From the NCBI GenBank assembly GCA_018608735.1, contig JABAYZ010000119.1:1-18845 (forward strand): a stretch of DNA of 18,845 nt. The letters are read 5' to 3'. Made by a program: the position numbers and the translations under genes. Positions within the stretch are counted from its first letter, which is position 1; the number at the start of each line of letters is the position of its first letter. Under the pieces are notes generated by a model. The model worked only from the letters and a program-made list of their open reading frames with translations. It ran no database searches and was not told the DNA's origin. The stretch comes from Flavobacteriaceae bacterium (GTDB lineage Bacteria > Bacteroidota > Bacteroidia > Flavobacteriales > Flavobacteriaceae). Shown here piece by piece: positions 1-8,487 of this stretch.

Positions 1-1011
1 GCGAAGCTGTCTGTTGAGCTTCATGATTTGGGGTACGATGTTTCAGTTATTTGTTTGCGAGATGAAATCACCTATCCCTATAAAGGTAAATTGTATAATC
101 TCGGACTTGATAGTTCTAGACTAAAAATAGTCAAACAATTTTCTAAATTCATTAAATTTAAATCAGCGTACCAAAGCGCAAATGCAGCGTATTATATCGA
201 TTTTCGAATTAGAAGTCGTTTTTGGATGGAATTCCTATTAGATGTATTTGTTTTTGATGTATCAAAAATGATTTTTTCAATTCGTGTTTATAATATTCAT
301 TTACACATTCCGAAATTCAAATGGTTTTACAAACAGTATGATAAGGCACATGCTATTGTAGGGCCATCAAAAGGGATTGTATCTAAAATGACATCCACGT
401 TTCCTTTTCAAAACTTAAATTATATCCCTAACTTTTATAATGCAGTTAAACACTCTGAAATGAATACAAATCCGTATTTAAACACACCCTATGTGTTAGC
501 GGTAGGACGGTTAGATAATTCTACTAAACAGTTTGATAAACTTATAGGAGTCTATTCCAAAACAACCTTAGTAGATCATAAAATTCCGTTAATTATTATT
601 GGAGAAGGAGATGATAGAGAATCCCTTGAAGAAACCATTAAACTATTTAAAATGGAAGGGTTAATTCGTCTTGAAGGATTTAAAAAAGAAGTTGATAATT
701 ATATGAAATTTGCAAATTTCTTAGTAATGTCTAGCTATGTAGAAGGGTTTCCAAACAGCATATTAGAATCACTCGCTGTAGGAACACCTGTAGTTTCTTT
801 TGATTGTCCGTCAGGACCTTCAGAACTTATAATAGACGGAGAAAATGGGATTTTAGTTGAGAACCAAAATTTTGAAGCGCTTATCAATGCAATGGATAAA
901 ATGCATGCGGATACGACGTTTTATACACACTGTAAAAGTAGAGCTACCGCGTCAGTTGAAAAGTTTTCCGCAGAAAATGTAATTTCAAAATGGATTCAAC
1001 TTCTAGATTAA
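1..1011 (+). CDS. Glycosyltransferase family 4 (GT-B), 5'-truncated by window edge
   Basis: Retaining nucleotide-sugar glycosyltransferase, probably acting on a cell-surface polysaccharide or lipopolysaccharide at the inner face of the cytoplasmic membrane. The frame is open from base 1: codons before the TTG at 28 read AKLSVELHD, continuing into LGYDV, which is the usual end of the first GT4 helix and start of beta-2. The TTG is therefore internal, and the true start lies outside the window. 336 residues are visible. The C-terminal half has the hinge strand and donor-site elements: VLAVGRLDNSTKQFD (about 165-179), IIGEGDD, and the E-x7-E donor motif EGFPNSILE (about 248-256), followed by GTPVVSFDCPSGPSELI. 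The usual KGFD after the GR is KQFD here. It ends convergently with a GT2 gene on the other strand, the two stop codons sharing TTAA. Substrate cannot be told. Confidence 0.9.
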   Translation, partial: AKLSVELHDLGYDVSVICLRDEITYPYKGKLYNLGLDSSRLKIVKQFSKFIKFKSAYQSANAAYYIDFRIRSRFWMEFLLDVFVFDVSKMIFSIRVYNIHLHIPKFKWFYKQYDKAHAIVGPSKGIVSKMTSTFPFQNLNYIPNFYNAVKHSEMNTNPYLNTPYVLAVGRLDNSTKQFDKLIGVYSKTTLVDHKIPLIIIGEGDDRESLEETIKLFKMEGLIRLEGFKKEVDNYMKFANFLVMSSYVEGFPNSILESLAVGTPVVSFDCPSGPSELIIDGENGILVENQNFEALINAMDKMHADTTFYTHCKSRATASVEKFSAENVISKWIQLLD

Positions 1012-1949
1012 TAAGATGTTAATCTAATGTTTTTTTTCAAAAGGTATTTTTTAATATACCGTAGTCCTTTTAGGGCAAAAAGAGGTATGTTAAGTAATAT
1101 TCGTTGACGAATTTTTAAATTAGACACATCCAATTGCTTTTTTAAAAGCGTTAAATTTTGTTGGTCATTTGCAGCTCGACAAAGAATAATTAAATAATAA
1201 CGTTTGGTGTCCAGGTATTTTTTTAATGTAGGATATTGATCGGTGTGAACTTCGAACTGATCAAAATTCGGTAGTCTTTTCCCTTTTAATTCCGATTTAG
1301 TCATCTGGTTTGGGATGTCAAAATGAACGGTAGCCAATGGTTTATAACTATAGGCGAATTTATACTTTAAATTACTTCTAATAAAAAAGTCTACATCCTC
1401 GGCAAAATCAATTGCAGCATTGAACTTTGTATCCTCAAAAATAGTTTTTTTAAAAGCGAAACTACTAGGGGTAATTATGGCTTGAAATAAGTTGATTTCG
1501 AAAAAGTCGTTGACCAAAAAAGTTGTATTTTTTTTGGATGAAATGATGTTTTTTGTGGGTTCTAATACATTTGAATCCGTATATTTTTCAAGGTAATCTG
1601 TTCCAAATAAGGCGGCTTCAGGATATTCCAAATAAAGGTTTTTCACCTCTTCCAAATATCTACTATTCCATAAATCATCAGCATCCAAAAGTGCAATTAC
1701 CTCACCAGTAGCATGAGTAATTCCAATATTTCTTGTAGCAGATAAACCAATGTTGTTTTGACTGAGTATTGTACAGTTTTTAATACCCTCTAAAGTTCTT
1801 GTAGCCACTTCAAGGCTATTATCTGTAGATCCATCATTGATTATAATAATTTCATATTCAGTAAATGTTTGATTCAACACACTTAAGAGCGTAGCTTTAA
1901 CATACTGCGCTTTGTTGTACAACGGAATGATTACGGAAATTAATGCCAT
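1008..1949 (-). CDS. Glycosyltransferase family 2 (GT-A), 313 aa
   Basis: Inverting GT-A glycosyltransferase, probably for surface glycan assembly. The N-terminus SVIIPLYNKAQYVKATLLSVLNQ is the classic GT2 opening. INDGSTD (about 37-43) is the nucleotide-binding loop, and LLDADDLW (about 87-94) carries the metal-binding DxD. The C-terminal third (after about 230) is basic, RRYYLIILCR to LLKKNIRL, and ends without an obvious transmembrane span. It is the last gene of a - strand operon ftsE, GT2, GT2: its ATG overlaps the previous stop by one base (TAATG), suggesting translational coupling. Family call is firm; acceptor and donor sugars are unknown. Confidence 0.92.
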   Translation of the reverse strand: MALISVIIPLYNKAQYVKATLLSVLNQTFTEYEIIIINDGSTDNSLEVATRTLEGIKNCTILSQNNIGLSATRNIGITHATGEVIALLDADDLWNSRYLEEVKNLYLEYPEAALFGTDYLEKYTDSNVLEPTKNIISSKKNTTFLVNDFFEINLFQAIITPSSFAFKKTIFEDTKFNAAIDFAEDVDFFIRSNLKYKFAYSYKPLATVHFDIPNQMTKSELKGKRLPNFDQFEVHTDQYPTLKKYLDTKRYYLIILCRAANDQQNLTLLKKQLDVSNLKIRQRILLNIPLFALKGLRYIKKYLLKKNIRLTSY

Positions 1950-2845
1950 TAGTTGTTTTTACTGATGTAACAAAAGTAGCTTAGTTTGTATAAATCAAAA
2001 ATGAATAAAGAGGGGTTTTTTGATAATAAGTTCGCTGTAAATAATTTCGCCGTATAGGGATGACTAACTGAAATGAGGCGATTAAATTTTATTTTTTTAA
2101 GTTTATAAATCATTCTTGTAATCGCAGTATATTTAATATCGATTAAATCTTCTCTAAGAAAAATGTTCATCGCATCCTGTGATTCTATAGATTTTTTTAA
2201 AAATGTTTCACTGTCTTCTAAACCTAGATGATAAACAGGATTTTCTAGATGAATAATTGGAATTTGTTTTTGTTTTAAATTATATGAAAACAAGGTATCT
2301 TCATTCCTTAGGTTAGGAATTTTTTCGTTAAAACAAACCGTATCGAAGGTGTTTTTTCGAATTATAAAATTCAGAGTCAAAAAACTTAAATACATATTTT
2401 TATTCCTCTTTACTACTGGTAATGCCTCTCTTTTTTTACCATATATCCAACGCAATAATTGATTTTTTTCTGGTGCTTCTTCTTGATATCTAATACCCCC
2501 ATAAATTATGTTTGTAGAATCAGAAACAGCATCTATATACTTTGAAATGAAATCATTTTTAACAGGAATCACATCCGCATCTAAAAACAGTAATAAATCA
2601 TATTTAGCATCCTTTGCCAATAAATTCCGTATGGCACTCCTCCCAATATTAGAGTCTAAAACTTTATACGAAGTATACTTTAATAAATTTATGCTGTTAT
2701 TAGCTTTTATAATCTCAAGATTTTTCGAGCCATCATCATAACAAAGTATTTCAAAATCAATCTTACAAGCTGTGGATTGTGCATGAAGTTCGAGTACTAA
2801 TGCTTCAATATTATAATTATATGTTGGAATCAGTATAGAAAGCAT
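1949..2845 (-). CDS. Glycosyltransferase family 2 (GT-A), 298 aa
   Basis: Second GT2 enzyme. MLSILIPTYNYN opens the domain, CYDDGS (about 35-40) is the nucleotide loop, NIGRSAIRNLLA (about 66-77) is a conserved helix, and FLDADV (about 87-92) is the DxD metal site. The later NEDTLFSYNLKQK resembles the ED catalytic region of GT2 proteins. It starts only 2 nt after the ftsE stop and overlaps the next GT2 by one base, so the three genes are almost certainly one transcript. The protein has no clear signal peptide or membrane span and should sit in the cytoplasm or peripherally at the membrane. Substrate unknown. Confidence 0.92.
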   Translation of the reverse strand: MLSILIPTYNYNIEALVLELHAQSTACKIDFEILCYDDGSKNLEIIKANNSINLLKYTSYKVLDSNIGRSAIRNLLAKDAKYDLLLFLDADVIPVKNDFISKYIDAVSDSTNIIYGGIRYQEEAPEKNQLLRWIYGKKREALPVVKRNKNMYLSFLTLNFIIRKNTFDTVCFNEKIPNLRNEDTLFSYNLKQKQIPIIHLENPVYHLGLEDSETFLKKSIESQDAMNIFLREDLIDIKYTAITRMIYKLKKIKFNRLISVSHPYTAKLFTANLLSKNPSLFIFDLYKLSYFCYISKNN

Positions 2846-2847
2846 TC

Positions 2848-3531
2848 TTAATTTTTTCGTTGTACAACTTCAAATACTTTGGTATCTTCACATTTGAGTG
2901 TTTTACTAGGGTATTTCAAGATCAGCGCATAATCATGAGTTGCCATAAAAATAGTGTGGCCTTTTTTATTGAGCTCCAAAAGGACTTCCATCACTTCCAT
3001 GCTAGTTTGTGGATCTAAATTTCCCGTTGGTTCATCGGCCAAAATCAACTTCGGATCGTTCAGTAATGCTCTTGCTATTGCGACACGTTGTTGTTCGCCC
3101 CCTGAAAGTTCATAAGGAAACTTAGTGCCTTTAGTCTGCATATTCACTTTTGTGAGAACAGCTTCAATCTTGGCGCTGATTAAACCTTTGTCTTTCCAGC
3201 CTGTAGCCTTTAGAACAAATTCCAAATTCCCATTAATACTAAGCTCATTCAAAAGTTTAAAATCCTGAAATACGATGCCCAATTTTCGTCTTAAAAAAGG
3301 AATATCTTTTTCCTTCATGGTCTTTAAATCAAACTCAACGATTGATCCAGCACCATTATTCAATTTTAAATCGCCATAAAGTGTTTTTAAAAAACTACTC
3401 TTTCCTGAACCTGTTTTCCCAATCAAATACACAAAATCTCCTTCTTTAACATCGACATTAACCTCACTTAAGATCAAGTTGTTGTTTTGAAAAATGGAAA
3501 CGTTTTCTAATTTTAATACCGAATTTGACAT
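2848..3531 (-). CDS. ftsE: FtsE-like ABC ATPase (cell-division ATP-binding protein)
   Basis: ABC ATPase of the FtsE/LolD-type superfamily, 227 aa. All nucleotide-binding elements are intact: Walker A GKTGSGKSS (38-46), Q-loop Q89 in IVFQDFKLL, signature LSGGEQQRVAIARAL (142-156), Walker B LILADE with catalytic E167, D-loop GNLDP, and H-loop H199 in MATHDY. FtsE with membrane partner FtsX controls peptidoglycan hydrolases at the septum in known systems. I favour FtsE over LolD because the FtsE-like FQDFKLL and ADEPTGNLDP sequences sit in a short protein with no export partner beside it. No ftsX is adjacent; instead two GT2 genes follow in the same operon. The first gene of the operon, it lies behind a 182-bp divergent intergenic region containing an inverted repeat. 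Confidence 0.85.
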   Translation of the reverse strand: MSNSVLKLENVSIFQNNNLILSEVNVDVKEGDFVYLIGKTGSGKSSFLKTLYGDLKLNNGAGSIVEFDLKTMKEKDIPFLRRKLGIVFQDFKLLNELSINGNLEFVLKATGWKDKGLISAKIEAVLTKVNMQTKGTKFPYELSGGEQQRVAIARALLNDPKLILADEPTGNLDPQTSMEVMEVLLELNKKGHTIFMATHDYALILKYPSKTLKCEDTKVFEVVQRKN

Positions 3532-3567
3532 TTATCTTCCCTAAATTAATTTTTATAAAAGTATTAC

Positions 3568-3589
3568 TATTTGATACAATTATCAAATA
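3568..3589. repeat. 9-bp perfect inverted repeat upstream of ftsE
   Basis: Arms TATTTGATA and TATCAAATA separated by CAAT, centred about 47 bp before the ftsE start in the divergent ftsE/TPR spacer. It has no T-run and is AT-rich, so it fits an operator or a weak 5'-UTR hairpin better than a terminator. Function is inferred only. Confidence 0.5.
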
Positions 3590-3612
3590 TCAGATTACTT
3601 TAAAATTTTGTC

Positions 3613-3631
3613 CCTAAATTTTAATTTTAGG
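3613..3631. repeat. Short inverted repeat in ftsE/TPR spacer
   Basis: Arms CCTAAA and TTTAGG with a 7-nt AT-rich centre, about 50 bp upstream of the predicted -7 box of the TPR operon. Could be a regulator site for either divergent operon; a 6-bp arm can also arise by chance in AT-rich DNA. Confidence 0.3.
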
Positions 3632-3680
3632 AGCACTTATAATTTACCTGTTTTTTTCTCGTTATCAACTTGATATATTT

Positions 3681-3688
3681 TATCTTTG
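3681..3688 (+). promoter_or_regulatory. Predicted -7 box of the TPR/barrel operon
   Basis: TATCTTTG matches the Bacteroidetes -7 consensus TAnnTTTG and lies 25 bp before the ATG at 3714. No TTG/TTTG -33 box is present at the usual 19-20 bp spacing, so this rests on the -7 box alone. Confidence 0.45.
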
Positions 3689-3713
3689 AATGTAATAAAA
3701 TTCTTTTCGGCAT

Positions 3714-6700
3714 ATGATCTCAACAAAATATTTAGTTCAACTTGTTTTTTTGTGTTTATTTTATGTAGGATTGGCTCAAAAATCTGCAGTATATTCAAAT
3801 GAATATGTTGATTTTAAATCGGCTTTAGCACTCTACAATGCCCAGCAGTACCAATCGTCTCAACTGCTCTTTAGAACCGTTGAATCCAACACATCAAATG
3901 CCTTTTTGAAATCCAATGCCGCCTATTATAATGCCAATTGTGCCGTTCGACTCAATCAACCCAATGCAGAATTACTTGTGGAATCTTTTGTTGAACAGTA
4001 CCCATCTAGCACCAAACGTAATTCGGCCTATTTTGATGTGGCCAATTATTATTTTGAAAACACCAAATATGCCTATGCTCGTAAATGGTATGACAAAGTT
4101 GAGGTCTCATCGCTTTCAAAAACAAACCTTGAACCGTTTTATTTTAAATACGGATACAGTCTATACATCACCAAAAACTATAAAGCAGCTAAATCATATT
4201 TATCCAAAGTTGAAACATCACAAACCTATGGGTCTCAAGCTAAATATTATATTGGTTTTATGGCTTATGAAGCCGATGATTATGACCAAGCATCTAAGTA
4301 TTTTAATCAAGTTGAAAATACTGAAGCTTATAAAAATAAGCTATCCTATTATCAAGCCGATTTGAATTTTAAATTGGGCAAGTTTGCCACAGCTATAAAC
4401 TTAGCAATGGCACAACTAGAAAAAAGTTCTTCAAAAGAAAAGTCTGAACTTTCTAAAATTATAGGCGAAAGTTATTTTAATCTCCAACAGTACACGGAAG
4501 CAATCCCTTTTTTAAAGGCCTATAAAGGGAAAAACGGCCGCTGGAACCACACCGATTTTTATCAGCTTGGCTATGCGTATTATAAACAAAACGATTACCA
4601 AAACGCGATTAATGAGTTTAATAAAATTATAGATGGCTCCAATGCGATTTCTCAAAATGCCTATTATCACTTAGCCGAAAGCTATGTTAACCTAAACAAA
4701 AAACAAGAAGCCTTAAATGCCTTTAGAACCGCATCTGAAATGGATTTTAATCCTAACATCAAAGAAGATGCTTGGTTGAATTATGCCAAACTCAGCTATG
4801 ACATTGGCAATCCGTATCAATCCACTCCTGAAGTGCTTACTAACTTCTTAAAAAACTATCCTAAGTCAGCCTATAAAATTGAGATTGAAACCCTCTTGGT
4901 CGATTCTTATATCAGTTCAAATAACTATAAAGAAGCATTAGAGTTATTAGAAAACAACTCTAAATCCTCCCATAAAGAAGCCTATCAAAAAGTAACGTTC
5001 TTTAGAGCTTTAGAATTGTATAATAATGCCAAGTATATGGAAGCCAAAGAACTCCTTGAGAACTCCTTATCAAGTGCCGTAGATCCTATTTTCAAAGCCA
5101 GAGCAACCTACTGGCTTGCCGAATCAAATTTCCAGTTATCAAATTTTAAGACAGCACTTCAAGGGTTTTTAGCGGTTAAAACTAATCCATCGAGTACCCA
5201 ACTTGATGAGATTCAAAATTTAGATTATAACCTAGCCTACACCTATTTTAAACTAAAACAATATGCAAACGCCATCATCGCTTTTCAGGCTTTTATTTCA
5301 ACCCAACCGACAGACTTAGTTTTATTAAGTGATTCCTTTTTGAGGTTGGGTGATTCTTATTTTGTAACCACTCAATACAGCCCTGCGATTGATGCCTACC
5401 AAGACGCCCTTCAACTTGCTCAAATTGAATTGGATTATTCCACGTTTCAAATTGCAGTTAGTCATGGCTATTTAGGTCAAACTTCAAACAAAATTCAAGG
5501 CTTAAATAAAGTCATTAATTTTAATAAATCGAACCTAAAAGACCAAGCCTTATTTGAATTGGCTAACACCTATATTAATCAAGGTGCACCACAAAAAGCA
5601 CTTTCATACTATAGCCAGTTAGTTACTGATTTTTCGTCCAGCCCTTTAGTTTCCAAAGCATTGTTGCGAAAAGGCTTAATTCAATATAACCAGGGTGACA
5701 CCAAAGCTGCGCTTGAAAGTCTAAATACAGTAGCAGTCAACTATCCGTCCTCCCCAGAAGCCTTTCAGGCCATTAGTTCTTCCCGTTCTATTTATATCGA
5801 TTTAGGTCAAGTAGAATCCTACGCCACATGGGTCAAAACTCTTGCCTATGTAGGAGTCACAGATAGCGAGCTAGAAGACGCAACCTACGAAGCTGCGGAA
5901 AAACAATATTTAGACGCAAACGCCACTAAAGCCATCGAATTATTCAATGATTATCTGGTTGGATTTCCAAACGGAAAACAAATCTTAAAGGCGCATTTTT
6001 ATCTTGCAGAATTGTATTATAACAGTAATTTAACGATAAATGCCCTTCCACATTACACGTTCATTTGTAAGCAATCCACAAATGAGTTCACCGAATCGGC
6101 GTTATTAAAATCATCTGAAATTTTATTAGCATCCGAAACAATTCAAGATGCACTACCCATTTTGGAGCGTCTAGAGTCGGAAGCTAAAAACCCTCAAAAT
6201 AGGTTGTATGCGCAGTCCAATTTAATGAAAACGTTTTTCCAGTTAGAAAATTATGATGATGCCATTCGATATGCAGAAGTCATTCTTAAAAACTCTAAAA
6301 CCGATGCGTATATTAAGAGTGATGCCCAAATTATAATTGCTCGAGCTGCAATGAAAACCAATAATGAGGCCAAAGCGCGCTCAGCTTATGCTCAGGTTAA
6401 GGCTATTGCAACGGGTGAGATGGGAGCAGAGGCTCAATATTTTGAAGCCTATTTTAAAAATTCCGATGGTGCTTTTGAAGCCTCCAATGCGAGTGTTCAA
6501 GTTTTAATCAAAAATTTCTCCAGTTATAAATATTATGCATCCAAAGGATTGGTAATTATGGCTAAAAATTTCCATGCACTTAACGATGTGTTTCAAGCCA
6601 CTTATATTTTGGAAAATGTGATTCAAAATTTTGCCGAATTCGAAGCCCTTGTTGTCGAAGCTCAAGCAGAATTGGACCGTATTAAAACAGAAGCCGCTAA

Positions 6701-6743
6701 AACAAATTCATCTATTGAGGTAGATACTGAAAATGAAAACTAA
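3714..6743 (+). CDS. Large secreted tetratricopeptide-repeat protein, 1009 aa
   Basis: Probable periplasmic or outer-membrane-associated scaffold. A Sec signal peptide is visible: MISTKYLVQLVFLCLFYVGLAQ, cleaved after about residue 22. Almost the whole remainder is TPR-like helical hairpins with recurring patterns such as AxxYxxGxxxYxxxxYxxAxxxF, for example YFNLQQYTEAIPFLKAY, YYKQNDYQNAINEFNKII, YHLAESYVNLNKKQEALNAF, YFKLKQYANAIIAFQAFI and ELANTYINQGAPQKALSYY. I estimate well over 15 repeats. The C-terminus is acidic and low-complexity (SSIEVDTENEN). Its last 11 bases overlap the start of an outer-membrane barrel gene, so the two are co-transcribed and probably work together. No enzyme motif was seen. 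Long TPR proteins of this kind serve as interaction platforms, and a link to barrel assembly, gliding or peptidoglycan is only inference. Confidence 0.88.
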   Translation: MISTKYLVQLVFLCLFYVGLAQKSAVYSNEYVDFKSALALYNAQQYQSSQLLFRTVESNTSNAFLKSNAAYYNANCAVRLNQPNAELLVESFVEQYPSSTKRNSAYFDVANYYFENTKYAYARKWYDKVEVSSLSKTNLEPFYFKYGYSLYITKNYKAAKSYLSKVETSQTYGSQAKYYIGFMAYEADDYDQASKYFNQVENTEAYKNKLSYYQADLNFKLGKFATAINLAMAQLEKSSSKEKSELSKIIGESYFNLQQYTEAIPFLKAYKGKNGRWNHTDFYQLGYAYYKQNDYQNAINEFNKIIDGSNAISQNAYYHLAESYVNLNKKQEALNAFRTASEMDFNPNIKEDAWLNYAKLSYDIGNPYQSTPEVLTNFLKNYPKSAYKIEIETLLVDSYISSNNYKEALELLENNSKSSHKEAYQKVTFFRALELYNNAKYMEAKELLENSLSSAVDPIFKARATYWLAESNFQLSNFKTALQGFLAVKTNPSSTQLDEIQNLDYNLAYTYFKLKQYANAIIAFQAFISTQPTDLVLLSDSFLRLGDSYFVTTQYSPAIDAYQDALQLAQIELDYSTFQIAVSHGYLGQTSNKIQGLNKVINFNKSNLKDQALFELANTYINQGAPQKALSYYSQLVTDFSSSPLVSKALLRKGLIQYNQGDTKAALESLNTVAVNYPSSPEAFQAISSSRSIYIDLGQVESYATWVKTLAYVGVTDSELEDATYEAAEKQYLDANATKAIELFNDYLVGFPNGKQILKAHFYLAELYYNSNLTINALPHYTFICKQSTNEFTESALLKSSEILLASETIQDALPILERLESEAKNPQNRLYAQSNLMKTFFQLENYDDAIRYAEVILKNSKTDAYIKSDAQIIIARAAMKTNNEAKARSAYAQVKAIATGEMGAEAQYFEAYFKNSDGAFEASNASVQVLIKNFSSYKYYASKGLVIMAKNFHALNDVFQATYILENVIQNFAEFEALVVEAQAELDRIKTEAAKTNSSIEVDTENEN

Positions 6744-8487
6744 TCCTATGACTATTAGATTAAAAAATTATGCGTATTTACTCTCTGTTTTGATGTTAGT
6801 ATTTCAAAGCTCAAACATTCAAGCTCAAGAATCAAATACACGCTCTCTAGATACGATTGACACACAAGTGGTCACCATCGTAAAACCATACACCCCAAAA
6901 ATATCGGATGCATTTAAGTTAAAACAAACGCCGCGTTTTGGAAAAACTGAATCGCCTCAAAAATTGGTTAAGTATACTATTTTTTCTGTACCAGTAGCCT
7001 CTACATTCACGCCTGCAAAAGGAAGTTCTGTTGGATTAGAAAAACTTAAAAAAGAGAAGTTATTTCAAAATTATGCATCTTTAGGTTATGGAAATTATGG
7101 AACGATTTTAGGCAATGTTTATCTAAATCATCGCCTTGGACGAGGCGAACGTGTTGGGGGATATATAGAACACCACTCTTCTCAAGGCGGTATTGATGAC
7201 CTTCAATTTGATGATAATTTTTCAAATAGTAAGGTTAAAGTCAACTATGCCAAAAACTTAAAAACGTTTGTTTGGAATACAGATGCAGCGTTTCAACGGC
7301 AAGCCGTTAATTGGTATGGGCTTTCTTTTCCGACTTCTGTAGCACTTGATTCAAAACAGCTGTATTCTACACTAGAATTAGGGAGTGATATACAATTTAC
7401 CAAAGGTGTTTTTCGAAGTGGAGAAATTCATTTACGTCGATTTTCTGATGCCTATCAATCGCAGGAATATCATATTACAGCTGAAACCAGTTTTCAGTTC
7501 AATATATTCGACAGTTCAATTAATTCAGTTGTTAAAGTGGATTATTTAAAAGGCGATTTTGCTAAAAACTATTCAACTTCACAAGCACAACCTTACGGAA
7601 ACACTCAATTTTTGATAGCACCAAGCTATCAATATGCGCAAGAGGATTTTAGTGTTTCTGTAGGATTCAAGGGGTTTTATCTGATGGATTCTGAACAAAA
7701 CAAAAACGATTTTTATATTTATCCCAACATAGAAGCGAGTTATACGATCGTTAATTCCATAGTAGTAGCCTATGCTGGAATTACAGGAAACTTATACCAA
7801 AACACCTATTATAATTTTGTTCAAACAAACCCATTTGTGTCTCCTACCCTTGATGTTAGTCCAAGCTCTACTCCCTACAACGTATTTGTGGGTACCAAAG
7901 GAAAACTTTCTCAAACTATTGGATATGATGTAAAGGGAAGCTTTGCTCGTGAAGAGAACAAAGCCCTCTTTAGAACACAAAGCATTCAAAATCTTTCGGC
8001 ACCAACTAATTACAATCTCGGCAATTCATTTGGAGTTGTATATGACGATGTGGAAGTATTTAACATCTCCGGAGCTCTGGAAATCGATTGGAGTCAAAAA
8101 TTTAATATACGCTTGAAAGGAGATCTTTATAAATACACTACTAATTTAGAACCCACCGCTTGGAACTTGCCCGAATTTGAAGCCTCTTTGTTTTTAGACT
8201 ACCAACTGTCTGACAAATTATCAATGGCTGCCAATCTGTTTTATTTGGGATCAAGACAAGACACGACCAATTTTGAAGGACTGTTTTTTCCAGAGCCCAT
8301 TACTCCCAATGTCACACTCGACGCTTTTTTAGATGCTAATTTTCAAATATCTTACCAAGTATCGACCCAGTGGGGAGCGTTTGTAAAAGTTAATAATATA
8401 GCCAATCAAAGCTACAACCGTTGGAATAATTTTCCTGTACAAGGCCTTCAGATTTTAGGTGGTGCGAGTTATAAATTTGATTATTAA
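6733..8487 (+). CDS. Outer-membrane beta-barrel related to TonB-dependent receptors but lacking a plug, 584 aa
   Basis: The N-terminus MKTNPMTIRLKNYAYLLSVLMLVFQSSNIQAQ is a signal peptide cleaved near residue 32 (AQ). An alternative start is the ATG at 6748; that shorter form removes the overlap with the TPR gene. After a short linker with VVTIVKPYTPKISDAFKLK (about 46-64), the protein becomes alternating aromatic beta strands (YASLGYGNYGTILGNVYLNHRLG). It ends in a typical outer-membrane terminal strand, GASYKFDY. The tail NQSYNRWNNFPVQGLQILGG resembles the last strands of TonB-dependent receptors. At 584 aa there is no room for, and no sign of, the plug domain and carboxypeptidase-like domain of SusC-type receptors. 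Its tight coupling to the TPR gene suggests a two-component envelope complex. The ligand is unknown. Confidence 0.85.
   Translation: MKTNPMTIRLKNYAYLLSVLMLVFQSSNIQAQESNTRSLDTIDTQVVTIVKPYTPKISDAFKLKQTPRFGKTESPQKLVKYTIFSVPVASTFTPAKGSSVGLEKLKKEKLFQNYASLGYGNYGTILGNVYLNHRLGRGERVGGYIEHHSSQGGIDDLQFDDNFSNSKVKVNYAKNLKTFVWNTDAAFQRQAVNWYGLSFPTSVALDSKQLYSTLELGSDIQFTKGVFRSGEIHLRRFSDAYQSQEYHITAETSFQFNIFDSSINSVVKVDYLKGDFAKNYSTSQAQPYGNTQFLIAPSYQYAQEDFSVSVGFKGFYLMDSEQNKNDFYIYPNIEASYTIVNSIVVAYAGITGNLYQNTYYNFVQTNPFVSPTLDVSPSSTPYNVFVGTKGKLSQTIGYDVKGSFAREENKALFRTQSIQNLSAPTNYNLGNSFGVVYDDVEVFNISGALEIDWSQKFNIRLKGDLYKYTTNLEPTAWNLPEFEASLFLDYQLSDKLSMAANLFYLGSRQDTTNFEGLFFPEPITPNVTLDAFLDANFQISYQVSTQWGAFVKVNNIANQSYNRWNNFPVQGLQILGGASYKFDY

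Noticed and set aside
28..30. TTG at 28 as the start of the first glycosyltransferase
   Set aside because: The frame is open to base 1 and the upstream codons fit the family, so this is an internal codon.
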